64,000 nucleotides of DNA from Streptomyces bacillaris. GTDB taxonomy: Bacteria; Actinomycetota; Actinomycetes; Streptomycetales; Streptomycetaceae. Below the pieces are notes generated by a model that did no database searches, was not told the origin of the DNA, and saw only the letters and a program-made list of their open reading frames with translations. Below, in pieces: positions 47,401 to 54,423 of the stretch. The DNA is taken from NCBI RefSeq assembly GCF_003268675.1, contig NZ_CP029378.1, forward strand, positions 4,836,001 through 4,900,000, written 5' to 3'. Positions within the stretch are counted from its first letter, which is position 1. Each line of letters begins with the position of its first letter. The position numbers and the translations under genes are program-made.

Positions 47401-47977
47401 GGGCGGCGAGCAGTCCGGCCACATCGCGGGCGTCGGCTTCGACCTGTACATCCGCATGGTGGGCGAGGCGGTCGCCGACTACCGGGCCCAGATGGAGGGC
47501 GCGGTGGAGGAGGAGCCCCCGCTGGAGGTCAAGATCGAGCTCCCGGTCGACGCGCACGTCCCGCACGACTACGCCCCCGGCGAGCGCCTCCGCCTCCAGG
47601 CGTACCGCGCGATCGCCCAGGCCAACTCGGAGGACGACATCCGGGCGGTCCGCGAGGAACTCACCGACCGCTACGGCCCGTTGCCCGAACCGGTCGAGAA
47701 CCTCCTCCTGGTCGCCGGCCTCCGCATGCTCGCCCGGGCCTGCGGAGTGGGCGAGATCGTCCTCCAGGGCTCCAACATCCGCTTCGCCCCCGTGGAGTTG
47801 CGCGAGTCCCAGGAACTCCGCCTCAAGCGCCTCCACCCCAAGACGGTCATCAAGCCCGCCGCCCACCAGATCCTGGTCCCCCGCCCGACCACGGGCAAGA
47901 TCGGCGGCAAGCCGGTGGTGGGCCGCGAACTGCTGTCGTGGACGGGCGAGTTCCTGGCGACGATCCTGGGGTCGTAG
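44444..47977 (+). CDS. mfd: transcription-repair coupling factor Mfd
   Basis: This 1177-aa DNA translocase releases RNA polymerase stalled at lesions and recruits UvrA. The order is as expected: UvrB-homology modules in the first third (PHERLSPRSDTVGRRLAVL; RGGILDVFPPTEEHPLRVEFWGD), the RNA-polymerase interaction (CarD-like) domain near residues 500-570 (GDYIVHEQHGVGRYV), the RecG-like motor with Walker A GDVGYGKTEIA (about 655) and DEEQ box (about 756), the TRG region (ELLREGQAFYIHNRV), and the C-terminal D7. ATG 44444 is the only start that gives the family N-terminus. A strong hairpin follows. It is a conserved housekeeping gene and marks the edge of the RiPP cluster. Confidence 0.97.
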   Translation: MSLHGLLDVVVTDPAIAEAVKAATDGHRSHVDLVGPPGARPFAVAALARQTGRTVLAVTATGREAEDLAAALRTLLPPDTVAEFPSWETLPHERLSPRSDTVGRRLAVLRRLAHPREDDPETGPVSVVVAPIRSVLQPQVKGLGELEPVSLTSGQSADLGEVVDALAAAAYARVELVEKRGEFAVRGGILDVFPPTEEHPLRVEFWGDDVEEIRYFKIADQRSLEVAAHGLWAPPCRELLLTDEVRERAAALAEEHPELGELLGKIAEGIAVEGMESLAPVLVDDMELLLDVLPKGSMALVCDPERVRTRAADLVATSQEFLTASWAASAGGGEAPIDVGAASLRSIADVRDRARELGMMWWSTSPFAAEDAELDEDTLKLSMHAPEAYRGDTARALADTKGWLAEGWRTVYVTEGQGLASRTVEVLGGEGIAARFVPDLAEIAPSVVHVSCGALDQGFVDPALKLAVLTETDLTGQRTATKDLGRMPARRRKTIDPLTLEAGDYIVHEQHGVGRYVEMVQRTVQGATREYLLVEYAPAKRGQPGDRLYIPTDQLEQVTKYVGGEAPTLHRLGGADWTKTKQRAKKAVKEIAADLIKLYSARMAAPGHSFAPDTPWQRELEDAFPYAETPDQLSTIAEVKEDMEKTVPMDRLICGDVGYGKTEIAVRAAFKAVQDGKQVAVLVPTTLLVQQHYGTFTERYSQFPVNVRALSRFQSETESKATLEGLKDGSVDLVIGTHRLFSSETKFKDLGLVIVDEEQRFGVEHKEQLKKLRANVDVLTMSATPIPRTLEMAVTGIREMSTITTPPEERHPVLTFVGPYEEKQIGAAIRRELLREGQAFYIHNRVESIDRAAARLREIVPEARIATAHGQMSEQALEQVVVDFWEKKFDVLVSTTIVESGIDISNANTLIVERGDNFGLSQLHQLRGRVGRGRDRGYAYFLYPPEKPLTETAHERLATIAQHTEMGAGMYVAMKDLEIRGAGNLLGGEQSGHIAGVGFDLYIRMVGEAVADYRAQMEGAVEEEPPLEVKIELPVDAHVPHDYAPGERLRLQAYRAIAQANSEDDIRAVREELTDRYGPLPEPVENLLLVAGLRMLARACGVGEIVLQGSNIRFAPVELRESQELRLKRLHPKTVIKPAAHQILVPRPTTGKIGGKPVVGRELLSWTGEFLATILGS

Positions 47978-47996
47978 GGCCGGCGGGGTGCAGGGC

Positions 47997-48035
47997 CGCT
48001 GTGCCCCTGCCGGGTTGGTCCGGCGGGGCACAGCG
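47997..48035. terminator. hairpin after mfd
   Basis: CGCTGTGCCCCTGCCGG (47997-48013) pairs with 48020-48035 apart from one bulged base, with a 6-nt loop, and is followed by CGTTTCT. It lies between converging genes. Confidence 0.85.
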
Positions 48036-48061
48036 CGTTTCTGTACGGTCCGCCGGGGCGG

Positions 48062-48454
48062 CTAGGGCGCTGCCGGCCGCTTGAACGCGGCCCAGACCGT
48101 CTTGCCCACGGGGTGGTGGTCAACGCCGAAGTCCGAGGCGAGTTCCCTGACGAGGAACAGGCCTCGCCCCGAGTAACTGCCCTCGTCGGCATCCTGGATC
48201 ACCGGCCGGCCGTCGCCGCTGTCGCGGACCTCCAGCCGTACGAAGTCGTCCGTCAGGTCGAGACGTACGGCGAATTCCCGTCCCGGCGGGACACCGTGGA
48301 GCAGGGCGTTGGTGGCGAGCTCGGAGACGCAGAGCTGTATGTCGTCGGCCAGGGCGGTGAGCTGCCACTTCATCGGGGCGGCGACGACGAAATCGCGGGA
48401 GGCGCGGACAGAGGTGCGCCGTCGGGGAAAGAGCCGTAACTGCGACAGAGACAC
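48062..48454 (-). CDS. anti-sigma-factor-type ATP-binding protein (RsbW/HATPase_c_2)
   Basis: This 130-aa GHKL ATPase of the kind abundant in Streptomyces has an N-box ELATNALLHGVPPG, a G1-like DSGDGRPV and a G2-like YSGRGLFLVRELASDFGVDH. Such proteins act as anti-sigma factor kinases or as partners of DNA-binding regulators. GTG 48454 (VSLSQLRLFPRRR) is the start. It is divergent from the UTRA/GntR pair by about 140 bp, a neighbourhood often seen, which suggests joint regulation. Confidence 0.85.
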   Translation of the reverse strand: MSLSQLRLFPRRRTSVRASRDFVVAAPMKWQLTALADDIQLCVSELATNALLHGVPPGREFAVRLDLTDDFVRLEVRDSGDGRPVIQDADEGSYSGRGLFLVRELASDFGVDHHPVGKTVWAAFKRPAAP

Positions 48455-48594
48455 GGTGGTTCACCGCCTTGCTCGTGGATGGCAACGAGAGGGTCGTACT
48501 GCTATTCGCGAAAGCTAGCAAGGTACTCTTTGGGGTGGTCGACGGAGTCGCCTACCGTGTGCAGCGGCACGGTCCGAACGGTGAAGGAGAAGCC

Positions 48595-49131
48595 ATGGGT
48601 GACGGCGAGATGGTCGGTGCGTCCACTCGCTACCTGGCGCCGTCCACCCCGGGCGATGCCTGGGGAGCCGAGGCGGCGGCAGCAGGGCGGCGGGGTACGC
48701 AGAAGGTGGTGCGCGCCGGTGAAGTGGCCGTCCCGGACCGGGTGGCCGACCTGCTCGGCGTGGAGCGGGGCGGGCAGGTCGTCGAGCGGCGCCGGATCAT
48801 GTATCTCGACGGTGAGCCCTGCGAGTTGACCGACACCTACTACCCCGTGGGGATCGCCCGGGGCACAGGGCTGGCGGGCACGGCGAAGATCCGTGGCGGA
48901 GCCCTCGCCCTGCTTGCCGAACTCGGTCACGTCGGCACCCGGGCACAGGAGGATGTGGTGGCCCGCATGCCGTCCGAGAGTGAGCGGGCGGCCCTGTCGC
49001 TGAAGGACGGCGAGCCGGTCCTCGAATTGACCCGGCTCACCCTGGACGCGACCGACCGGCCGATCCAGGCCGACGTGATGGTCATGCCTCCCTGGGGTCA
49101 GAGACTGCGGTACCAGATCAGGATCGGATGA
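48595..49131 (+). CDS. UTRA-domain protein lacking a DNA-binding domain
   Basis: This 178-aa protein is a single UTRA ligand-binding domain (GEVAVPDRVADLLGVERGGQ, RRRIMYLDGEPCELTDTYYP, then ALLAELGHVGTRAQEDV), the effector part of GntR/HutC regulators, without the winged helix. ATG 48595 has AAGGAGA at 48583-48589, so the short form looks intended rather than broken. Its stop overlaps the start of a full GntR/UTRA protein that shows similar sequence, so the pair may form mixed dimers. Codons upstream of 48595 stay open but look non-coding. Confidence 0.75.
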   Translation: MGDGEMVGASTRYLAPSTPGDAWGAEAAAAGRRGTQKVVRAGEVAVPDRVADLLGVERGGQVVERRRIMYLDGEPCELTDTYYPVGIARGTGLAGTAKIRGGALALLAELGHVGTRAQEDVVARMPSESERAALSLKDGEPVLELTRLTLDATDRPIQADVMVMPPWGQRLRYQIRIG

Positions 49132-49913
49132 CGGTGAGCGGACCGGAAGGAAAAGAGGCGGACGGCCGCCCCCTGCACGAGCGGATCGCGGCCGATCTGC
49201 GGGACGACATCATGTCCGGGGCACTGGCTCCGGGGGACAGTCTTCCCTCCACCGCCCAGCTGAAGGAGAGGTTCGGCGCTGCGAACGCCACGGTCCAGAA
49301 GGCTGTGCAGCGCCTCAAGAGCGAGCAGTTGGTGGTTGGACGAGCGGGCGCGTCGGTGACCGTACGCGAACATCGCCAGCGCACGATACGGCCCGCCGCG
49401 TACATGGCACCGTCACCTTGGGGTGAGCCCTACCGCTGGCTGACCGAGGCGGCGAACTCAGGCGCAGGTGCCCACAGCACGCTGCTGGACGTCACCGAGG
49501 CGGCCCCTCCGGCGGATGTGGCCGAAGCGCTCGGGCTGCGGCCGGGCGGTACGGCCATGCTCCGCCACCAACTGTTGTCCATCGACGACGAACCCGCCGA
49601 ACTCGTGTCGTCCTACTACCCGCTGGACATCGCCGAAGGCACCGCCATCACCGAGCGTCGCCGGATCCGGGGAGGCACGCCCACCCTCCTGGCCTCCCTG
49701 GGACACCCGCCCCGCCTCAGCGTGGACCGGGTCTCGGCGCGGGTCGCCACCCAGGGCCAGTACCGCCTCCTCCGCCTCCCCGGCGACCTGCCGGTCCTGC
49801 GCACCCTGCGCGTGGTGTTCAGCGACCACGACCGGCCCATCGAGGCCACGGTGATGGTCAAGGCGGGGCATCTGTACGAGGTGCAGTACGAGTTCACCCC
49901 GGAATCCGGCTGA
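49128..49913 (+). CDS. GntR family (HutC-type) transcriptional regulator
   Basis: This 261-aa regulator has an N-terminal winged helix (residues 14-80: PLHERIAADLRDDIMSGAL, SLPSTAQLKERFGAANATVQKAV) and a C-terminal UTRA domain (about 95-255). It overlaps the UTRA-only gene by 4 bp. Its effector is unknown. The two proteins share the LRHQL / YYPLDIA and GGTPTLLASLGHPP style segments, which suggests a tandem duplication followed by loss or gain of the DNA-binding part. Confidence 0.88.
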   Translation: MTVSGPEGKEADGRPLHERIAADLRDDIMSGALAPGDSLPSTAQLKERFGAANATVQKAVQRLKSEQLVVGRAGASVTVREHRQRTIRPAAYMAPSPWGEPYRWLTEAANSGAGAHSTLLDVTEAAPPADVAEALGLRPGGTAMLRHQLLSIDDEPAELVSSYYPLDIAEGTAITERRRIRGGTPTLLASLGHPPRLSVDRVSARVATQGQYRLLRLPGDLPVLRTLRVVFSDHDRPIEATVMVKAGHLYEVQYEFTPESG

Positions 49914-50220
49914 ACCCACGGGCGCGGAGCCGCCGTCCGGCCGCGAGCCGCTCATGGGCGCGCACCCCTCGGGACAGGAGCTACGTCCGAGCGCTTCACC
50001 GTCGGGCGCGAACGGCCGCATTCCACCGGGGTGGGGTCGGTGGTCCAGTGGTTGCCGAACCAGAAGTCCGTGTCGACGGCCAGCAGCCGTATGGCATAAC
50101 GATCTCGGACGCCCTGTCCGCGTTCTCGGACACGCCGTCAGCATGCGGATGGGCCCGACGGGAGCGACGTCCCCCCAAGTGGAGCCGACCGAGACCAAGC
50201 ACCCGTGACAGGGTGGGCGA
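49914..50220. other. 307-bp gap with a possible minus-strand gene remnant
   Basis: No complete gene is seen. The only protein-like signal is a short minus-strand open stretch, described separately at 49952-50134. Confidence 0.5.
49952..50134 (-). pseudogene. possible C-terminal gene remnant
   Basis: On the minus strand an open stretch of about 60 codons ends at TGA (49954-49952). It contains RDRYAIRLLAVDTDFWFGNH, then WTTDPTPVECGRSRPTVKRS. Codon third positions are G/C-rich as in real Streptomyces genes, and the aromatic-rich segment does not look random. It has no start and is bounded upstream by a stop. I do not recognise the family. Chance reading of a GC-rich gap is the alternative. Confidence 0.3.
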
Positions 50221-50832
50221 ATGGCGACGAACCGCGAGTACTCATCCGATCTCCACCCTAGACCGTGGTGGGACACCGCCCCTGCCCACGAAGATCTCAT
50301 TGCGGCGAAGGCGCTCGTCTACGACCCCTGTGGATTCACCTGCTCGCAGCCAGTGCCCGAAGCCGAGGGTGCCGCTTACGCCGCCCACGAGTTCACACTT
50401 GACGGACTCTTCATCCGGTTCCGCGCAGCCAAGACGACCCCCACCAAGGTCGGCCAGTTCGTCACCGTCTGGAAGAGGTCCCCGGCCGGTCCTATCCAGC
50501 CCTTCGACGCCACGGACCCCGTCGACCTCTTTGTCATCAGCACCCGCGACCGTCACCACTTCGGCCAGTTCGTCTTCCCCACCGACGCGCTCCGTCGACA
50601 CGGTGTCGTATCAGCAGGCGGTTCCGTTGGGAAACGGGCCTTCCGTGTCTACCCGCCCTGGGTGACCACCACCAACCGCCAGGCCGGCAGTGCGCAGGCG
50701 TGGCAGCTGGGCTTCTTCCTGCACCTGCACGAGGGCGGCCCGGTCGACCTGACCCGCGCTCAAGAGCTCTACCACCCGCAGGTCGGCGCTGGCACGACCA
50801 CAGGACCGGCCGGCCCGGCACACGATCGCTGA
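50221..50832 (+). CDS. MepB-family protein
   Basis: This 203-aa protein resembles the MepB family (named from the staphylococcal mepRAB operon): EDLIAAKALVYDPCGFTCSQPVPE, YAAHEFTLDGLFIRFRAAKTTPTKVGQFVTVWKR, and a later FPTDALRRHGVVSAGGSVGKRAFRVYPPW. The biochemical role is not known. ATG 50221 is supported by AGGGTGGGCGA upstream. No MepA-like transporter or MepR is next to it. Confidence 0.8.
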   Translation: MATNREYSSDLHPRPWWDTAPAHEDLIAAKALVYDPCGFTCSQPVPEAEGAAYAAHEFTLDGLFIRFRAAKTTPTKVGQFVTVWKRSPAGPIQPFDATDPVDLFVISTRDRHHFGQFVFPTDALRRHGVVSAGGSVGKRAFRVYPPWVTTTNRQAGSAQAWQLGFFLHLHEGGPVDLTRAQELYHPQVGAGTTTGPAGPAHDR

Positions 50833-50913
50833 TCGCCCACGGCCACTGATCATGCGGAATGACTCGTCTAGGATGCTCGGCGTCCCACTCCCGCCCCGCC
50901 AGGACGGCTTCAC

Positions 50914-51675
50914 GTGACATCTCCCCGTACGTCCCGGGCAGTGGCCTTGTCCGCCCTGGGCGCCCTCACCGCGCTCGCCCTGGCCGGGTGCGGCCCCGAC
51001 CAGCGCGCGGGCGGGATCGGTAGTGGGGCGTCCGTCGACGGGTTCGGGGTCAGCCCGCTGGGGAATCCCGACGGTACGGGGCCGGGGCTCGCGCCCATCG
51101 TGTCGGACGGGGAGCGGGCCGCCGCGCGGGCGGTCATCGAGAAGGTCGCCACCAAGGGGCGCGGCCCGAAGACCGGGTACGAGCGGAGCAGGTTCGGCCC
51201 GGCGTGGAAGGACGAGGTCGACGGGGTCCCGTTCGCCCGGAACGGCTGTGACACCCGCAACGACCTCCTCGCCCGTGACGGCCAGGACATCGAGCACCGC
51301 TCGGGCTCCCACTGCGTCGTCGTCGCGATGAAGCTCAAGGACCCCTACACGGGCGAGTCCATCGACTGGCGCAAGCGGCAGGCGGACCGGGTGCAGATCG
51401 ACCATGTGGTGCCGCTGTCGTACAACTGGCAGCTGGGCGCAGCCCATTGGAGTGCGGCCAAGCGGCAGCGGATCGCCAACGACCCGCTCAACCTCCTGCC
51501 GGTGGACGGCCCGGCCAACAACGCCAAGGGCGACTCCGGCCCGGCCTCCTGGCTGCCGCCGTACAAGCCGGTCCGCTGCTCGTACGCGGTGCGGTTCGCC
51601 CAGGTCGCGCTGAAGTACGAACTCCCCGTCACCGCGCCGGACAAGCGGGCCATGCTCGCCCAGTGCGGGGGATGA
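50914..51675 (+). CDS. secreted HNH nuclease (DUF1524-like) lipoprotein
   Basis: This 253-aa protein has a lipoprotein signal (ALGALTALALAGC, modified Cys at residue 26). The C-terminal half carries an HNH/GmrSD-C-like nuclease site: VQIDHVVPLSYNWQLGA supplies the Asp-His pair and RIANDPLNLLPVDGPANNAKGD supplies the Asn/His-like residues. Homologous secreted HNH proteins are common in Streptomyces and probably degrade extracellular DNA. GTG 50914 gives a proper signal peptide. The nuclease core looks intact. It ends before a bidirectional hairpin. Confidence 0.85.
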   Translation: MTSPRTSRAVALSALGALTALALAGCGPDQRAGGIGSGASVDGFGVSPLGNPDGTGPGLAPIVSDGERAAARAVIEKVATKGRGPKTGYERSRFGPAWKDEVDGVPFARNGCDTRNDLLARDGQDIEHRSGSHCVVVAMKLKDPYTGESIDWRKRQADRVQIDHVVPLSYNWQLGAAHWSAAKRQRIANDPLNLLPVDGPANNAKGDSGPASWLPPYKPVRCSYAVRFAQVALKYELPVTAPDKRAMLAQCGG

Positions 51676-51684
51676 ACCGGCCGC

Positions 51685-51715
51685 CCGGCGGGACCACGGT
51701 CCATGGTCCCGCCGG
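51685..51715. terminator. 12-bp hairpin between converging genes
   Basis: CCGGCGGGACCA (51685-51696) is exactly complementary to 51704-51715 with a 7-nt loop, lying between the HNH gene and the minus-strand gene that ends at 51723. Confidence 0.88.
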
Positions 51716-51722
51716 ATGACGC

Positions 51723-52379
51723 CTAGACCTTGCCGCCGCAGATCACGTTGTACGGGCGGCCCATCGCCATCATCAGCTGCATCGGCTCCGTCGTGGCCGC
51801 CGGGCACTGCTCCTTGTCGTCGACCAGGTCGAGCACCTTGAAGGCGTCGGACCCGGCCTCGGTGCAGGCGATCTCCTTGGCGGTCGACGTGATGCAGTCG
51901 CCCTTCACCAGCTGGCCGCCGCCGGCGCCCGCGTCCCCGGGGTGGTCGTCGGAGAGGTTCCGGCCGCAGACGGTGTTGGTGGGGATGCCGCTGCTCTTCT
52001 TGTCATCGCCGGAGCCGAAGACCCGGGAGACCTGGATGATCAGGTCCGTACCGGCCGGGCACTGGATGGCGTTCGGCAGGATGCTGGCGCTCTTGATCTC
52101 CAGCGCCTTGAAGGTGGCCGCCTTGTCGTCGCAGTCGAACGCGCGGTAGCCGTCCGGCTTGTTCTCCGGGTCCGGCCCGCCGCAGTCACCGACCTCCCAG
52201 GAGCCGCCCTTGCCGTCGGATGCGGAGGAGGACGAGGACGCCTTCGAGGAGGAGTCCTTGTCACCGAAGACCTTGGACGCGCCGTAGGCCAGGCCGAGGA
52301 TCACCGCGAGCACCACGAGGCTCTGCAGACATCCGGCACCTCTCCTCGGGCGGGACGGAGTACTGCCTGGCTGGGGCAT
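51723..52379 (-). CDS. membrane-anchored LppU/SCO3897-like protein
   Basis: This 218-aa protein has one N-terminal membrane segment (about residues 18-36: SLVVLAVILGLAYGA), a Ser/Lys/Asp-rich spacer, and an extracellular domain with several cysteines in a repeated VGDC...C pattern (WEVGDCGG, AFDCDDKAATFK, CPAGTD, VKGDCI, IACTEA, CPAATTE). That pattern is typical of secreted LppU/SCO3897-type proteins. ATG 52379 has GAGGAG 7 bp upstream. The function is unknown. Confidence 0.72.
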   Translation of the reverse strand: MPQPGSTPSRPRRGAGCLQSLVVLAVILGLAYGASKVFGDKDSSSKASSSSSASDGKGGSWEVGDCGGPDPENKPDGYRAFDCDDKAATFKALEIKSASILPNAIQCPAGTDLIIQVSRVFGSGDDKKSSGIPTNTVCGRNLSDDHPGDAGAGGGQLVKGDCITSTAKEIACTEAGSDAFKVLDLVDDKEQCPAATTEPMQLMMAMGRPYNVICGGKV

Positions 52380-52591
52380 GGTGCTGCTCCTCATCGGGGT
52401 GGGACACGGGTCCGGGGTACGCACGAGGTACGTACGGGGGACGAAGTCACGGGTGGGGACGCGACATGCACACCTCACGGTTCCCGGGGCGGAGAGCCTC
52501 GCCGGACCGCCGCCCGAGGTCCGCCCTCCTCCGTGCCGGTGCGCGGAAAATCCCTGGTCACAGGCGATGTGGTGCGCTTACGGTCGGCTCC

Positions 52592-53341
52592 ATGGAAGAC
52601 CTGCACATCACCACGCTCGCCGAACGCCCCGAACTCGCGGAGGCGCTCGACCGGATGCCCGACACCTGGCCGGAGTTCGTCCTGGAGGACGTCGTCGGCT
52701 GGGCCAACTTCCCCCGGATCGCCGTCGAGTTCCCGGAGTTCGTCCTGGTCGCCACCGGCCCGGACGGCAGCGTGGTCGCCCGCGCCTACAGCGTTCCCTT
52801 CGAGCTGAACGCCCCCGGACGCGGGAAGCTCCCCGTCGGCGGCTGGGACCGGGTGCTGCTGTGGGCCTTCTCGGACCTGCGGCGAGGACGGACCCCCGAC
52901 ACCGTCAGCGCGATCGAGATCACCGTGGCCACCGGTCACCAGGGCAAGGGCATCTCCGGCCGGATGCTGGCCGCGATGCGGGAGAACGCGGGGCGGCACG
53001 GCTTCGGTGAGGTCGTCGCCCCGGTCCGGCCGAGCGGCAAGCACCTGCGGCCCGCGCTGCCGATGGAGGAGTACGCCCGGCTCACCCGCCCCGAGGACGG
53101 GCTCCCCGAGGACCCGTGGCTGCGGGTCCACGTCCGGGCGGGCGGGGTCGTCGACTCGGTGGCCCCGGTGTCGATGACGGTGAGCGGGACGCTGGAGCAG
53201 TGGCGCGCGTGGACCGGGCTGGCGTTCGACACCGAGGGCCCGGTGGAGGTGCCGGGCGCGCTGGTGCCGGTGCACTGCTCGCCCGCGCACGGGTACGCGG
53301 TCTACACGGAGCCCAATGTGTGGGTACGGCACCGGGTGTGA
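52592..53341 (+). CDS. GNAT-family N-acetyltransferase
   Basis: This 249-aa protein has an acetyl-CoA loop in ITVATGHQGKGISGRMLAAM (residues ~110-129) and the usual GNAT strands before it. The C-terminal half (LTRPEDGLPEDPWLRVHVRAGG) is the extended part of a long GNAT subfamily seen in actinomycetes. ATG 52592 (MEDLHITTLAERPELAEALD) is used; the longer open frame upstream has no ribosome site. It is divergent from the membrane-anchored protein gene. The substrate is unknown. Confidence 0.78.
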   Translation: MEDLHITTLAERPELAEALDRMPDTWPEFVLEDVVGWANFPRIAVEFPEFVLVATGPDGSVVARAYSVPFELNAPGRGKLPVGGWDRVLLWAFSDLRRGRTPDTVSAIEITVATGHQGKGISGRMLAAMRENAGRHGFGEVVAPVRPSGKHLRPALPMEEYARLTRPEDGLPEDPWLRVHVRAGGVVDSVAPVSMTVSGTLEQWRAWTGLAFDTEGPVEVPGALVPVHCSPAHGYAVYTEPNVWVRHRV

Positions 53342-53346
53342 CAGTG

Positions 53347-53410
53347 CGAAGGGGACGCGGGGGGGGCCTCCTGAGGAGCGGGAGCCCTTCGGGAGGCGCC
53401 CCCGTGCGTC
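53347..53410. terminator. imperfect hairpin between converging genes
   Basis: A GACGCGGGGG-type arm (53353-53362) can pair with CCCCCGTGCGTC (53400-53411), with further pairing of GCCTCC and GGGAGGC inside. The stem is long but imperfect, and it sits between converging genes. Confidence 0.55.
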
Positions 53411-53479
53411 GCCGCCCGGACAGGCTCGAGCGGCGACAGAGCCCGACCTCGGCGGCCACAGAGCCCGCCTGGGCGGACC

Positions 53480-54202
53480 TCACTGCCCCAGGTCGACGAT
53501 GTCCTTCGCCGCCGGCTTCTCCGCCACGACCGGCTGGTTGAACTCCGACAGGTTCAGCGTCATCGGCTCTTCGCCGCCCGTGGACGCGATCCGCAGGATG
53601 TACGGGGCACCCTCGGCGGCCACGTGGAACGTGTGGGTCTCCTTGCCGTCCTTCTCCGTCAGCCGCAGGGCGGGCTTGCCGTCGACCTTCTCCTCACCCG
53701 CCTTCCGCGCCTCGGTGTCGTTCGCCTCGATGCTCTTCAGCAGCCCCTTCAGATCGCAGAACTCGATCATGTCCTTGGTGTCCGGGTCGGACGCCTTCGA
53801 CTCCATCCAGCGGCCCGCGAGCAGCTTCACTGTCGCGTCGACCTCCTCCGCGGGCTCGCCCTCGCTCTCCTGGCGCAGCAGCGCCTCGTCGTACTTCATG
53901 TAGACGGAGTCACCGGTCTTGATGATCTCCACGGTGCCCTTCGGGCTCATGGACATGGTCCCGGTGCAGTCACCGGACGTGCTGCTGGAGAAGTCGGCCC
54001 GTATCCGGCCGTCCGTGGAGTCCAGGTCCAGCGCGAGCCGCATCGACTCCGCCTTCTTCGTCGTGGTGAGCGCCTTGTTGGCGACCTCGGGGCCCGAAAG
54101 GTCCCCGTACGGACCGCTGTCGGCGCCGGCCCCGCAGGAGACGAGAGCGAGCAGTGCCGTTGCGCAGGCGGTGTTGACGGCGATACGGGTGACGAGACGC
54201 AT
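53480..54202 (-). CDS. LppX/LprAFG-type lipoprotein
   Basis: This 240-aa lipoprotein has a signal peptide with lipobox ALVSC (Cys 23). The mature part resembles the lolA-like LppX/LprG family that binds lipids in mycobacteria: ANKALTTTKKAESMRLALDLDSTDGRIRADF, MSPKGTVEIIKTGDSVYMKYDE. ATG 54202 has GGAG 9 bp upstream. A well-spaced promoter lies about 67-95 bp upstream. Confidence 0.8.
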   Translation of the reverse strand: MRLVTRIAVNTACATALLALVSCGAGADSGPYGDLSGPEVANKALTTTKKAESMRLALDLDSTDGRIRADFSSSTSGDCTGTMSMSPKGTVEIIKTGDSVYMKYDEALLRQESEGEPAEEVDATVKLLAGRWMESKASDPDTKDMIEFCDLKGLLKSIEANDTEARKAGEEKVDGKPALRLTEKDGKETHTFHVAAEGAPYILRIASTGGEEPMTLNLSEFNQPVVAEKPAAKDIVDLGQ

Positions 54203-54268
54203 GGCGATGCTCCGGGGGAGAGATGAGGGATGATGGCGTCGGCGGGGAGCCGATGCGCGAACGAGGTA

Positions 54269-54297
54269 ATAACAACAGAGCCTGTGAACCGAGTCAA
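54269..54297 (-). promoter_or_regulatory. promoter of the lipoprotein gene
   Basis: On the minus strand TTGACT (54297-54292) and TGTTAT (54274-54269) are separated by 17 bp, close to the consensus of the main vegetative sigma factor. The surrounding sequence has lower GC than the neighbourhood. Confidence 0.6.
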
Positions 54298-54423
54298 CAT
54301 GGCTCGTGCGCGACGGGTCGGGCAACGTCGATACTGGGTGTCGTCCGGGTGAGTCGCTATGCTCGCGGCACGGCGTGATCGGAGTGGACCGGGCGAGCGC
54401 GCGGCGGAGCGGGGAGGCAGTCG

